A model generated the notes under the pieces. It did no database searches and was not told where the DNA came from. It worked only from the letters and a program-made list of their open reading frames with translations. Both the position numbers and the translations under genes were made by a program. Positions 8,048 to 17,481 of a stretch of 64,000 bases of DNA are shown in pieces; position 1 is the first letter of the stretch, and each line of letters begins with the position of its first letter. The DNA comes from Kriegella sp963975415 (GTDB lineage Bacteria; Bacteroidota; Bacteroidia; Flavobacteriales; Flavobacteriaceae): NCBI RefSeq assembly GCF_963975415.1, contig NZ_CAXBGN010000004.1, positions 558,001-622,000 of the forward strand, written 5' to 3'.

Positions 8048-10564
8048 ATGCAACATATCATCATAAAAACCAGCAAAAAGCATCGCCTAACAATTCACAC
8101 TATGCACATAAAACTACTGATACATTGCGCTATCATCCTTATAGGAAATCTTTTACTGGCGCAGAACAATACAAATCTGCAGACCGGATCCGAAATCGAG
8201 CAAGTTTCTTTTGACCCAGCCACTGTGCTTTGGTTTGACGAACCTGCTTCCATTTGGGAAGAAGCCCTACCGGTCGGCAACGGTCGCTTGGGCGGTATGG
8301 TCTATGGTAAACACGGAGAGGAAATCATTCAGTTCAACGACGACACCTATTATACTGGAGGACCCTACTCCACTGTGGTAAAAGGAGGTTACAAAAAATT
8401 GCCCGAGATTCAAAAGCTGCTATTTAACGGCGAACCGCTAAAAGCCCATAAACTTTTTGGTCGGGAACTGATGGGCTATCCTGTGGAACAAATGAAATAC
8501 CAGTGCCTAGCAAACCTGCATCTTTTTTTCGAGGAAGATAGCGTGCAAAACTACAAACGGTCCTTAGATCTTAAAACCGGAACTGTCACCATCAATTACA
8601 GCCACAAAGGCATTCACTATACTCGAGAAATATTTTCGTCCGCCATCGACCAGACCATAGCTATTCGTATCACATCCGATACACCCGGAAGCATTTCCTT
8701 TGGCGCCGAACTTCGCGGAAAAAGAAACGATGCCCATTCGAATTATGCGACCGATTATTTTAGAATGGACGGTTTAGGGAGAGATCAATTGCAACTTACA
8801 GGCAAATCAGCGGATTATCTCGGCGTAGAAGGCAAATTACGTTACGAAGCCAGAATAAAGGCAATCCCTGAAGGGGGCACCATGGAAAGAGACGACGCCT
8901 TTCTTACCATCGAGAATGCCGATGCGGTTACCCTATATTTCGTAGCTGCAACGAATTTCGTCAACTACAAAGACGTAAGTGCCGACCAGCATGCCCTTGT
9001 TGAAAATATGCTGACCAAATTAGAAAAACGTCCGTTCCCTAAAATCAAAGCAGATGCTTTAGACGACCATAAAAAGTATTTCGATAGAGTTTCGCTTACC
9101 TTGCCGACTACCTCGAACTCTTTCCTGCCGACCGACGAGCGCATGACCCATATACAGGTCGACCCAGACCCACAATTAGCTTCCTTGGTCTACAATTTTG
9201 GGCGCTACCTTCTTATCGCTTCCTCTAGACCAGGCACGCAGCCCGCCAATTTACAAGGCATATGGAACAATAAAATGAACCCTGCTTGGGATTCTAAATA
9301 TACCACCAACATCAATACCGAAATGAACTACTGGGCCGTCGAAACGGCCAACCTCCCAGAGCTCTTAGAACCCTTGACTACCATGATAAAGGAACTTACG
9401 GATCAAGGCACCGAAGTTGCCAGGGAACATTACGGGGCCAAGGGATGGGTCTTTCATCAAAACACGGATCTGTGGCGTGTAGCCGCACCTATGGATGGCC
9501 CAACTTGGGGTACTTTTACCGTAGGCGGGGCTTGGCTGACCACACATTTATGGGAACATTACCTCTTTACCCAAGATGAGGAATACCTAAAAAACGTCTA
9601 CCCGGTGATGAAAGGTTGTGTAGAATTTTTTATGGATTTTCTAGTGGAGTATCCTGGTAAGGACTGGTTGGTGACCAATCCGTCAAACTCTCCAGAGAAC
9701 CCTCCTGAAGGAAAGGGGTACAAATACTTTTTCGACGAGGTTACATCAATGTACTATTTCACTACCATCGCCGTGGGATCTACCATTGACATGCAGATAT
9801 TAAAAGACCTGTTCGGCTATTATGCATCGGCCAGTAAAACATTGGGCATTGACAGTGAATTTGCAGAACAGGTTCTTGCTGCCAGAAAGCGATTGGTGCC
9901 TTCACAAATAGGAAAAGACGGCACACTTCAGGAATGGACGGAAGATTATGGCCAATTGGAAAAAAACCATCGGCACGCTTCGCATCTGTACGGACTTTAC
10001 CCAGGCAATGTAATCTCGGTAAACAATACCCCTGAACTCATCGACCCCGTAAAAAAAGTATTGGAACTGAGAGGTGATGGAGCTTCCGGTTGGTCCCGGG
10101 CATGGAAAACCAACCTATGGGCCCGTTTAGGTGATGGCGATAGGGCCAATAAAATTTTCAAAGGGTATTTGAAGGAACAGTGCTACCCCTCCCTTTTCGC
10201 CATCTGCGCAAAACAATTTCAAGTGGACGGTTCTTTGGGAATGGCTGCGGGAATAACGGAAATGCTTATCCAATCACACGAAGGATATATAGACCTGCTG
10301 CCCGCCCTACCCTCGGAATGGGGGCAAGGTCGATTTGACGGAGTATGTGCACGAGGTGGATTTGAACTTGATTTTACCTGGAAAGACAACACGCTTTCCT
10401 CAGTTGAAATAGTATCAAAAGCGGGCATGCCCTGTCGTATAAAATCTAAAAATAAAATAAAGGTATTTTCTGAAGGGATGGAAATCAAAGTAAAGAAACG
10501 TCCAAACCATATTACGGAGTTCAAGACCGAAAAAACAAAAACCTATACCGTAAAAATCAATTGA
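8048..10564 (+). CDS. GH95 glycoside hydrolase, Thr-type: probable alpha-L-galactosidase or fucosidase (GH95-1)
   Basis: An exported inverting exo-glycosidase of family GH95, which removes terminal alpha-L-fucose or alpha-L-galactose. The N-terminal beta-sandwich begins near WFDEPASIWEEALPVGNGRLGGMVYG. The (alpha/alpha)6 barrel carries the expected catalytic set: Asn421 and Asn423 in YTTNINTEMNYW, Glu550 in NSPEN and Asp727 in FQVDGSLG. The residue two before Asn421 is Thr, as in GH95-2, whereas GH95-3 and -4 have His. I recall a His-to-Thr change near this spot being tied to alpha-L-galactosidase activity, so I lean to L-galactose. The first Met gives a long basic N-region; Met19 (8102) gives a tidier signal peptide ending in LLLAQ and may be the real start. 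It closely resembles GH95-2 at 19332. Confidence 0.9.
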   Translation: MQHIIIKTSKKHRLTIHTMHIKLLIHCAIILIGNLLLAQNNTNLQTGSEIEQVSFDPATVLWFDEPASIWEEALPVGNGRLGGMVYGKHGEEIIQFNDDTYYTGGPYSTVVKGGYKKLPEIQKLLFNGEPLKAHKLFGRELMGYPVEQMKYQCLANLHLFFEEDSVQNYKRSLDLKTGTVTINYSHKGIHYTREIFSSAIDQTIAIRITSDTPGSISFGAELRGKRNDAHSNYATDYFRMDGLGRDQLQLTGKSADYLGVEGKLRYEARIKAIPEGGTMERDDAFLTIENADAVTLYFVAATNFVNYKDVSADQHALVENMLTKLEKRPFPKIKADALDDHKKYFDRVSLTLPTTSNSFLPTDERMTHIQVDPDPQLASLVYNFGRYLLIASSRPGTQPANLQGIWNNKMNPAWDSKYTTNINTEMNYWAVETANLPELLEPLTTMIKELTDQGTEVAREHYGAKGWVFHQNTDLWRVAAPMDGPTWGTFTVGGAWLTTHLWEHYLFTQDEEYLKNVYPVMKGCVEFFMDFLVEYPGKDWLVTNPSNSPENPPEGKGYKYFFDEVTSMYYFTTIAVGSTIDMQILKDLFGYYASASKTLGIDSEFAEQVLAARKRLVPSQIGKDGTLQEWTEDYGQLEKNHRHASHLYGLYPGNVISVNNTPELIDPVKKVLELRGDGASGWSRAWKTNLWARLGDGDRANKIFKGYLKEQCYPSLFAICAKQFQVDGSLGMAAGITEMLIQSHEGYIDLLPALPSEWGQGRFDGVCARGGFELDFTWKDNTLSSVEIVSKAGMPCRIKSKNKIKVFSEGMEIKVKKRPNHITEFKTEKTKTYTVKIN

Positions 10565-10788
10565 ACAAACCTCATGGAGGTCATTAAAGGCAGATTCGGG
10601 GTCTGTTTAATTTTCCATTCCCTGCTTATAATATTAACTTGTGTTCCAACTCGCAAACCTCGAACATTGTAATCGGCCAAAATTGTAGTGACATAAAAAT
10701 TTATCTTTAGGTAAACATGCCGACACCTACAATAAAATAAGGAAATAATAAATTACAATACTTTTAAATAACTCGAATTGACCTCAAT

Positions 10789-12339
10789 ATGAAGCGTAGC
10801 ATTAAATCGTATCTAGTGTTAATTGTTTTAGCGACTGTTTTTTTAAGCTGTGAATCCAATCGTGATTATCAAGGCACCTATAATTACGAAATCTTTATTA
10901 CGCAACAACATTTACACTCCGGAATTCTAACACTGGAAAAAAACAGCAAGGGGTATACGGGAAGCATGACTTCAGACATAGGGGTAACCATACCTCTGGA
11001 AATTATTGAAACCGATGGGAATTCTTTGGTCTTCGATTTGGAAATTCAAGGTAAGTCGAGAAGAATTGAGGGAATATTTAAAGATACTGGATTTACGGGC
11101 AAAAAGATGGACAAGGGCCCCGAAATTACCCTAACCGCCAAAAAGCATGACTTCACCCAAGAACCTATGCAGCAGAAAGCGGTAGCGTACGTCTTAAAAG
11201 ATTCCGACTTACAGGACTACGAAAACGACATCGATCATCAAAGAATGATTCATGATTTTGATAAAGAGGCTACTGAGCGTGGGAGATTAGTTTACAACGC
11301 CACTTGTATCAATTGTCACGGCATTCCAGAAGTTGAGGGGTCCATACCGAGCTCGTTACAATTTTGGGCACAACCTTTTAAATACGGTAATGATCCCCAT
11401 GCCATGTACCAAACCATTACCAAAGGTGCAGGTTTAATGCCTCCGCAAATGGCTTTAACGCCACAAGAAAAATATGATGTCATTGCCTATATCAGGGAAA
11501 ACTATGTCAAAACCCTAAACCCGTCACAATACTTTGAAGTGAACGCCAATTATTTGACCGATCTGCCTGAAGGAAAATCAACGGGCCCGGAGACTAAACC
11601 CTACCATCCGTGGTCTGATATGGACTATGGTAATTTTTTAATCAACACCTACGAACTGGTAGATTCAGAAACTGGTCCCAAACGATTTCATTCTCCAGGC
11701 CCGCGCCCTTATCCCGACGAGAATTACCTAAAGAACAATTTTGCCTATAAGGGAATTGCCATACGCTTAGATGAGGGTCCGGGGGGAGTTTCCAAAGGTG
11801 ATGCCTGGATGATTTTCGACCATGACCTGATGCGGGTGGCAGGAGGATGGACAGGAGAAGGGTTTATCGATTGGGAGGGCATTTTACTGAACGGTCACCA
11901 TGAAACCTATCCTCGAACGATCGGTAAGCTGCATTTCGAAACTCCGGTTGGTCCCGCATGGGCCAATCCTAAAACCGGATCTTTTGAAGACCCCAGGTTC
12001 ATGGCCCGTGATGGTCGAAGGTTTGGACCGTTACCCAGAGAATGGACCCACTTTAAAGGCCTCTATCACAGCGATAAAAATATTATTATTTCCTATGACA
12101 TTGGCAATACAAGCGTGTTAGAACGATTTGGCATCCAACAATCGGGAAAGAATACGGTATTTACGAGAACCATGAATATCGAACCTGCCGATAGGGCATT
12201 GCAGATGCGGGTCGCTCCTGTTGGCACAACAGTCGAGATACGCGGCGAAGGAGCGTCTTTGACCAATTCACAAGGCTTCGTGGTCTTGAATATTCGCAAG
12301 GGCACATCGGCAAAAATCAAGTTATTTATATCTCAATAG
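10789..12339 (+). CDS. Lipoprotein with c-type cytochrome and DUF6797-like domains; probably the N-terminal half of a TAG-split protein
   Basis: An exported lipoprotein of 516 residues (lipobox FLSC, Cys21). Residues 27-120 look like a small beta domain of unknown role. A monohaem cytochrome c fold follows, with CINCH (Cys173, Cys176, His177) and a downstream MPPQM giving the likely axial Met, in the context GRLVYNATCINCHG. From about residue 265 on there is a conserved domain (DYGNFLINTYE, then AYKGIAIRLDEGPGG) that I recognise only as the unnamed domain often annotated DUF6797. The stop is a TAG at 12337-12339. The same frame stays open for 9 sense codons and continues into the next gene, so the two may be one protein broken by a nonsense codon. 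Electron transfer from a sugar-oxidising domain is plausible but unproven. Confidence 0.82.
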   Translation: MKRSIKSYLVLIVLATVFLSCESNRDYQGTYNYEIFITQQHLHSGILTLEKNSKGYTGSMTSDIGVTIPLEIIETDGNSLVFDLEIQGKSRRIEGIFKDTGFTGKKMDKGPEITLTAKKHDFTQEPMQQKAVAYVLKDSDLQDYENDIDHQRMIHDFDKEATERGRLVYNATCINCHGIPEVEGSIPSSLQFWAQPFKYGNDPHAMYQTITKGAGLMPPQMALTPQEKYDVIAYIRENYVKTLNPSQYFEVNANYLTDLPEGKSTGPETKPYHPWSDMDYGNFLINTYELVDSETGPKRFHSPGPRPYPDENYLKNNFAYKGIAIRLDEGPGGVSKGDAWMIFDHDLMRVAGGWTGEGFIDWEGILLNGHHETYPRTIGKLHFETPVGPAWANPKTGSFEDPRFMARDGRRFGPLPREWTHFKGLYHSDKNIIISYDIGNTSVLERFGIQQSGKNTVFTRTMNIEPADRALQMRVAPVGTTVEIRGEGASLTNSQGFVVLNIRKGTSAKIKLFISQ

Positions 12340-12366
12340 AATATAAACGAATTAGCCAAGTTAATC

Positions 12367-13815
12367 ATGAACGCGTCAGGGCCCGAAAACCTACATAAAT
12401 ATACCAAAGGAGGAAAGGCACATTATAAACAAGAAATCATCACCGCTATCACCGAAGGAAAAGAAGACGGCCCCATTGCCATGGATCATCTGACGCCTCC
12501 TTTTGAAAATCCTTGGAAAAGCCGTTTAAAACTAAGCGGAGTAGATTTTCTAGAAGATACCAATATTGGGGTGGTATGTACTACAGATGGTGATGTTTGG
12601 TCGGTCAAAGGGCTTACCGACGGTTCGAATAAATTAGTTTGGAAAAGAATTGGTTCGGGCTTGTTTCAACCCTTGGGAATCAAAGTTGTAAATGATGAAA
12701 TCTATGTCATCTGTAGAGACCAGATTGTAAAGCTTAACGACCTCAACGGCAATGGTGAAACCGATTTTTATGAAAGTTTTAATAGTGACCATCAAGTAAC
12801 CGATCATTTTCACGAGTTTGCCATGGGCTTACAGACAGATGAGCTAGGTAATTTCTATTATGCCAAAAGTGGTCGGCATGCCAGGGAAGCTTTGATTCCA
12901 CAACACGGCACCTTACTCAAGGTAAGCAAAGACGGGTCGCAAACCGATATCATAGCCACAGGTTTCAGGGCCGCCAACGGAGTATGTATCAATCCGGATG
13001 GAAGTTTTATCGTGACTGACCAACAAGGCTTCTGGAACCCCATGAACCGTATTAACTGGGTAGAGGGAAAAGGAAAATTCTACGGCAATATCTGGGGCTA
13101 TAATCCACCCAAAGACACTACGAGAGTCGCCATGGAACAACCCATGGTCTGGGTTGATATGGAATTCGACAGATCTCCCTCCGAACTGCTTTGGGTAAAA
13201 AGCCAAAAATGGGGGCCATTGAATAACAGCCTACTCAGCTTTTCCTATGGTTATGGCAAGATACAATTAGTGCTACCGGAAAAAATCAAGGGTCAAAGAC
13301 AGGCTGGGGTGGTCGACCTGCCTGGTGTAAAATTTATGACCGGTATCATGAGAGGCCGATTTAACCCTCAGGATGGCCAATTATATGCCTGCGGAATGTC
13401 TGCATGGGGTACTTCCCAAAATATGAAGGGTGGTGAATTTTTCAGACTTCGCTATACCGGTAAGCCGTTATCGGTGCCGATTGCCCTGAGCGCCCATGAG
13501 GACGGTATCGTTTTATCCTTTCCATCTAAACTGGACCCATCAAAAACCGAAAACAGCATGAATTTCAAAATAGATACCTGGGAGTTACTCCGAAGTCATC
13601 GCTATGGTTCAAAACGCTATAACACAAAAACGCTGAGCATTTCAGAAACAAAGCTGATAGCCGAAGGAAAAAGCGTAAAACTAATGCTACCTGATATCGC
13701 CCCCGTAGATGTTATGAAAATCACCTATAAAGTTACCGATGTACACGGAAATAAATTTGAGGGAAAGGTTCAGAATACTATTCATAATCTAAAGAATAAA
13801 CAGCAGCTCGAGTAG
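12367..13815 (+). CDS. Beta-propeller protein resembling sorbosone/aldose dehydrogenases; probable C-terminal half of the split protein
   Basis: A 482-residue protein with repeats like a six-bladed beta-propeller of the soluble aldose/L-sorbosone dehydrogenase or NHL type. Examples are LEDTNIGVVCTTDGDVWSVKGL, PLGIKVVNDEIYVICRDQIVKL and RAANGVCINPDGSFIVTDQQG. A probable Ca-binding-like DLNGNGETDFY loop is present. The last 100 residues look like an Ig/FN3-type beta domain. It has no signal peptide, although its cytochrome partner is exported, and no clear ribosome-binding site before the ATG at 12367. It lies in the same frame as the upstream gene, with only AAT ATA AAC GAA TTA GCC AAG TTA ATC between the TAG and this ATG. 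A stand-alone cytoplasmic protein would make little sense, so a split gene, readthrough or sequencing error is likely. Confidence 0.75.
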   Translation: MNASGPENLHKYTKGGKAHYKQEIITAITEGKEDGPIAMDHLTPPFENPWKSRLKLSGVDFLEDTNIGVVCTTDGDVWSVKGLTDGSNKLVWKRIGSGLFQPLGIKVVNDEIYVICRDQIVKLNDLNGNGETDFYESFNSDHQVTDHFHEFAMGLQTDELGNFYYAKSGRHAREALIPQHGTLLKVSKDGSQTDIIATGFRAANGVCINPDGSFIVTDQQGFWNPMNRINWVEGKGKFYGNIWGYNPPKDTTRVAMEQPMVWVDMEFDRSPSELLWVKSQKWGPLNNSLLSFSYGYGKIQLVLPEKIKGQRQAGVVDLPGVKFMTGIMRGRFNPQDGQLYACGMSAWGTSQNMKGGEFFRLRYTGKPLSVPIALSAHEDGIVLSFPSKLDPSKTENSMNFKIDTWELLRSHRYGSKRYNTKTLSISETKLIAEGKSVKLMLPDIAPVDVMKITYKVTDVHGNKFEGKVQNTIHNLKNKQQLE

Positions 13816-14291
13816 AATAAAACTCTAAGGCCTATAACCGTATGGCAAAAAGTAAATCGAGAACCATCTTCGACACCACAAAGATTAAAAGAGCATTGTA
13901 TACCAGCTTTTTTATACACTTTAAACCAAGCCATTAATTTTTATTTCCTTCCAATTCAAGCGAAAAGCTGTAAAGTCGTCCATTCTTCAATTTATATTTT
14001 TCAACATCACTTTATAATTAGAGTATCCAAAGTAATAGATATAACAAAAACACCTTCTGTAAACCTCGTATCAAATAGGATTTAGGAACGACAAAAAACA
14101 TCTACAAGGGAGTACCCGCATAACCCAACCCAACAACACAATACACCACAAAACATCTGTATATTAGATATATACTATTCCATATTCGCCCTTCCCCCTC
14201 ACAATAGTATTGTATCTCGCTAAAATATCATTAAATAAGTTTCTAGTTTTAAGCTAGCTTTATGGTATTATTAAACTCATATTAATAATCT
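13816..14291. other. Intergenic region upstream of susC2
   Basis: A 476-nt AT-rich gap with no credible ORF. It must hold the promoter of the second operon. Its last 33 nt form the shared palindromic leader, annotated separately. No strong terminator hairpin was found after the beta-propeller gene. Confidence 0.45.
14259..14291 (+). promoter_or_regulatory. Conserved palindromic leader directly before susC2
   Basis: This is the second copy of the leader found at 1157-1189, differing at two positions. The 8-bp arms ATTATTAA (14267-14274) and TTAATAAT (14282-14289) are identical to those before susC1, with the same 7-nt spacer and the same 2-nt distance to the ATG. Keeping exact arms and spacing next to two paralogous genes suggests either a shared control element or recent duplication. 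Confidence 0.5.
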
Positions 14292-17200
14292 ATGAAAACC
14301 AATTTAAAAACAGTTTTAACCAAACGTATTTTCCTCTTTGGAATTTATCTTTTCATTGCCGGAACAGTAGTCGCCCAAAATCAAACGATTTCTGGAACCG
14401 TAACCGATGAAACAGGTATTCCGTTGCTGGGGGTAACCGTACTCAACGAAAATTCGAACGAAGGAGCAATCACCGATTTTGATGGTAAATTTAGTATTAC
14501 AGCAAACCAAAATACCAACTTGATTTTCAGATATGTTGGCTATGCGGAACAAACAATCGCCATAGGGTCAAGAACGACCATTGACATAGTCTTGCAGCCT
14601 GATGTACAATCTCTAGACGAAGTCGTAGTTACTGCACTTGGAATTTCAAGAGAAAAACAAACCTTGGGCTATGCAGTTCAAGAGCTTGACGGCGACCAAT
14701 TGACATTAACACCAGAGCCTAATATAATTAATTCGCTTTCGGGAAAAATAGCGGGTATACAAGTCAACAGCGGGGGAAGTACCGTGGGCTCCTCTGCACG
14801 AATTGTTATTCGCGGTAACTCTTCCTTTTCAGACAATCAACCGCTCTTTATAGTTGACGGAACACCTATAGATAATTCATCGCCCAACCTTAGGGGAAAT
14901 GGAGGTGTCGATTGGGGAAATACGGCTGCGGACATCGACCCAAACACAATTGAGTCAGTATCAGTATTAAAGGGAGCCAATGCCTCCGCCCTATACGGAA
15001 GTCGGGCAGCAAATGGTGTTATCATAATAACTACAAAAAAAGGTGACGGCAAAAACCAAAAACTGGGCGTTGACTTTTCCTCATCCGTAGTGTTTGACAA
15101 ACCAGCTTACTTTCCCAAACTTCAAAACGAATATGGAGGCGGTAGGGACGGAAGTGAATACTTCTACAACAAATATAACCAAGATAATGGCACTTCCCTA
15201 TCTTACAATGAATATGCCCAACAGTTCGCCTATAATTATGTTGATGGCAACGGTGGTGGTGTAAACGACGGCAATCCCATCAACTGGGGACCCCGACTCG
15301 ATGCAGGGCTCCTGCTCGATCAATGGTCTACCGGCCCTAACAGCCCTTGGGAATCCCGCCCCAACAATATCAAAGAATGGTTTAATACCGGAATAACGAT
15401 CGAAAATAATGTCTCGGTTACCTCCAATAGCGAAAAGGCATCAGGTAGAATTTCATTCACCAATAGCGAGACCGACGGAATCATAAACAACACGGGGCTA
15501 AAAGAAAATACGCTCTCGGCCAATCTAGGTCTGACGCCTTCCGATAGGCTTTCTGCCAACGTAAGTTTCACGTACATTAAAAGAGAAAGCGACAACCTTC
15601 CGGCAAATGGGTATTCTTGGGCCGACATCTTTGCTTGGCTACAACGCGATTTTCCCACCCAATATGCCAAAGACCTATTCTATGAAAAAGGTAACGAAGA
15701 TTATATCTTTCCTAATGGAAACAACCCGTTTTACAGTTTAAGGAACACCAATGCCTTAGACCGGGAAAGGATATTTGGTAATGTAAGCGCCACCTACAAA
15801 ATTACAGACTGGCTTTCGGCCAATGCCAGAGTGGGTATGGATTTCTACAACGAAATCAGAAAAAGTATCACCCAGTCAGGTACCTCACAGAACATAAGAA
15901 GGGGGCTTGGCGGACAATTTACCGAAACACATCTCTATAACAAAGAGACCAATACCGATATCACCTTAAACTTTGACCAAACTTTCGGCAACTTCCGAGT
16001 TGACGGACTTGTAGGGGCGAACAAAAGAACGAACCTGTACAATAGTGTTTCGGTAAGTGCAGCAGATCTTACCGTTGCCGACCTTTACACCATTTCGAAC
16101 GCCAAGGGCACCCCAGGCACGAGTATGTTTACCAATGACTACGAGACAAACAGTGTCTATTTTGCTGCAAATGGGTCGTACAAAAAGTTCCTTTATCTTG
16201 GTGTAACCGGGCGCAATGACTGGAGTTCTACCCTTCCAAAAGAAAATTGGTCATATTTCTATCCATCGGTAAGTTTAGGGTTAAGTGTCACCGATGCGCT
16301 GGCCTTAAATTCAAAGTTTTTATCGTATGCCAAACTAAGGGGAAGTTGGGCCAAAGTAGGTGGAGATACTGGTGCCTATCAACTAAACAAGACCTACTCC
16401 GCCGGTACATTCAATGGTGTTTCGGTCTTTACCCCCACCAGAACCTTGCCGCCGACCGCACTACAACCGGAAGAAACCACATCGTATGAAATTGGTACCG
16501 ATATGCGATTTCTGAACAACCGTATCTCTTTAGATTTTACCTATTACGCCCAAACCACGGTTAATCAAATTCTTTCCGTGGCCACATCGACCACAACGGG
16601 ATATAATGGAATACGATTAAATGCAGGTGAAATTGAAAATAAGGGTATTGAGCTCATGCTATCGGGCGAAGTGATCTCCAATCCAGCAGGCTTTAATTGG
16701 GACGCTGTACTGAACTGGGCTACCAATAAAAGTATTGTAAATACCTTGTACGGAAACTTGGAATCGTATCAAATATCAGGAGGTTTCGGAGGCGTTACCA
16801 CCTTGGGCATTCCCGGCGAGGAATGGGGAGTATTATGGGGCCTCCCCTTCGTGAAAAACGAGGATGGAAAGACCGTAGTCAACTCCAATGGTATTCCCCT
16901 AACCACCAACGAGGCGATTAACCTCGGAAATGTAACTCCCGATTGGACCGGGGGTATCTCCAATACCTTTAGTTACAAGGGTGCGAGCGTGAGCTTTTTA
17001 ATCGATGCCCAAATCGGCGGCGACATGTTCAGCACTACGGCATGGCACTCCTACCCTACTGGAGCATACGAGAATACCGTTCAAAATGGTGTTAGGGAAA
17101 CAGGCTTAATCGTAGATGGGGTTTTTGAAGATGGAACACCGAACGACATACGCGTTTCAGCGCAAGAATACTTTAATGGTTCATGGATGTGGAACAACCA

Positions 17201-17471
17201 TGAATATTCCATTCTTGATGCCTCTTTCGTTAAGTTAAGGGAATTATCATTGGGCTATAGTTTTAATGTATCTAAACTAAAGGCACTGTCAAAACTTAAT
17301 GTTTCGTTGGTAGGTAGAAATCTTGCCATTCTGTATAGAAGCGAAGGCACTAAAGAATTGGGCATTGACCCCGAAGTTGGTTTTGGAGGAGGTGAAGCCG
17401 GTATCGGATATGAAAATTTCCAGATTCCCACCACCCGAAGCTTTGGATTCAGACTAACTGCCGGATTTTAA
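14292..17471 (+). CDS. SusC/RagA-family TonB-dependent outer-membrane transporter (SusC2)
   Basis: A 1059-residue glycan importer and close paralogue of SusC1. The signal peptide (to about VVAQ, residue 29) and the regulatory-like domain (SGTVTDETGIPLLGVTVL, AITDFDGKFSI) are almost identical to those of SusC1. The TonB-box-like DEVVVTALGIS and a plug with QPLFIVDGTPIDN and ALYGSRAANGVIIITT follow. The barrel is much more divergent from SusC1, which suggests the two import different or differently decorated oligosaccharides. There is no STN domain. The gene is followed after 10 nt by susD2. Confidence 0.96.
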   Translation: MKTNLKTVLTKRIFLFGIYLFIAGTVVAQNQTISGTVTDETGIPLLGVTVLNENSNEGAITDFDGKFSITANQNTNLIFRYVGYAEQTIAIGSRTTIDIVLQPDVQSLDEVVVTALGISREKQTLGYAVQELDGDQLTLTPEPNIINSLSGKIAGIQVNSGGSTVGSSARIVIRGNSSFSDNQPLFIVDGTPIDNSSPNLRGNGGVDWGNTAADIDPNTIESVSVLKGANASALYGSRAANGVIIITTKKGDGKNQKLGVDFSSSVVFDKPAYFPKLQNEYGGGRDGSEYFYNKYNQDNGTSLSYNEYAQQFAYNYVDGNGGGVNDGNPINWGPRLDAGLLLDQWSTGPNSPWESRPNNIKEWFNTGITIENNVSVTSNSEKASGRISFTNSETDGIINNTGLKENTLSANLGLTPSDRLSANVSFTYIKRESDNLPANGYSWADIFAWLQRDFPTQYAKDLFYEKGNEDYIFPNGNNPFYSLRNTNALDRERIFGNVSATYKITDWLSANARVGMDFYNEIRKSITQSGTSQNIRRGLGGQFTETHLYNKETNTDITLNFDQTFGNFRVDGLVGANKRTNLYNSVSVSAADLTVADLYTISNAKGTPGTSMFTNDYETNSVYFAANGSYKKFLYLGVTGRNDWSSTLPKENWSYFYPSVSLGLSVTDALALNSKFLSYAKLRGSWAKVGGDTGAYQLNKTYSAGTFNGVSVFTPTRTLPPTALQPEETTSYEIGTDMRFLNNRISLDFTYYAQTTVNQILSVATSTTTGYNGIRLNAGEIENKGIELMLSGEVISNPAGFNWDAVLNWATNKSIVNTLYGNLESYQISGGFGGVTTLGIPGEEWGVLWGLPFVKNEDGKTVVNSNGIPLTTNEAINLGNVTPDWTGGISNTFSYKGASVSFLIDAQIGGDMFSTTAWHSYPTGAYENTVQNGVRETGLIVDGVFEDGTPNDIRVSAQEYFNGSWMWNNHEYSILDASFVKLRELSLGYSFNVSKLKALSKLNVSLVGRNLAILYRSEGTKELGIDPEVGFGGGEAGIGYENFQIPTTRSFGFRLTAGF

Positions 17472-17481
17472 TCGATAAAAA

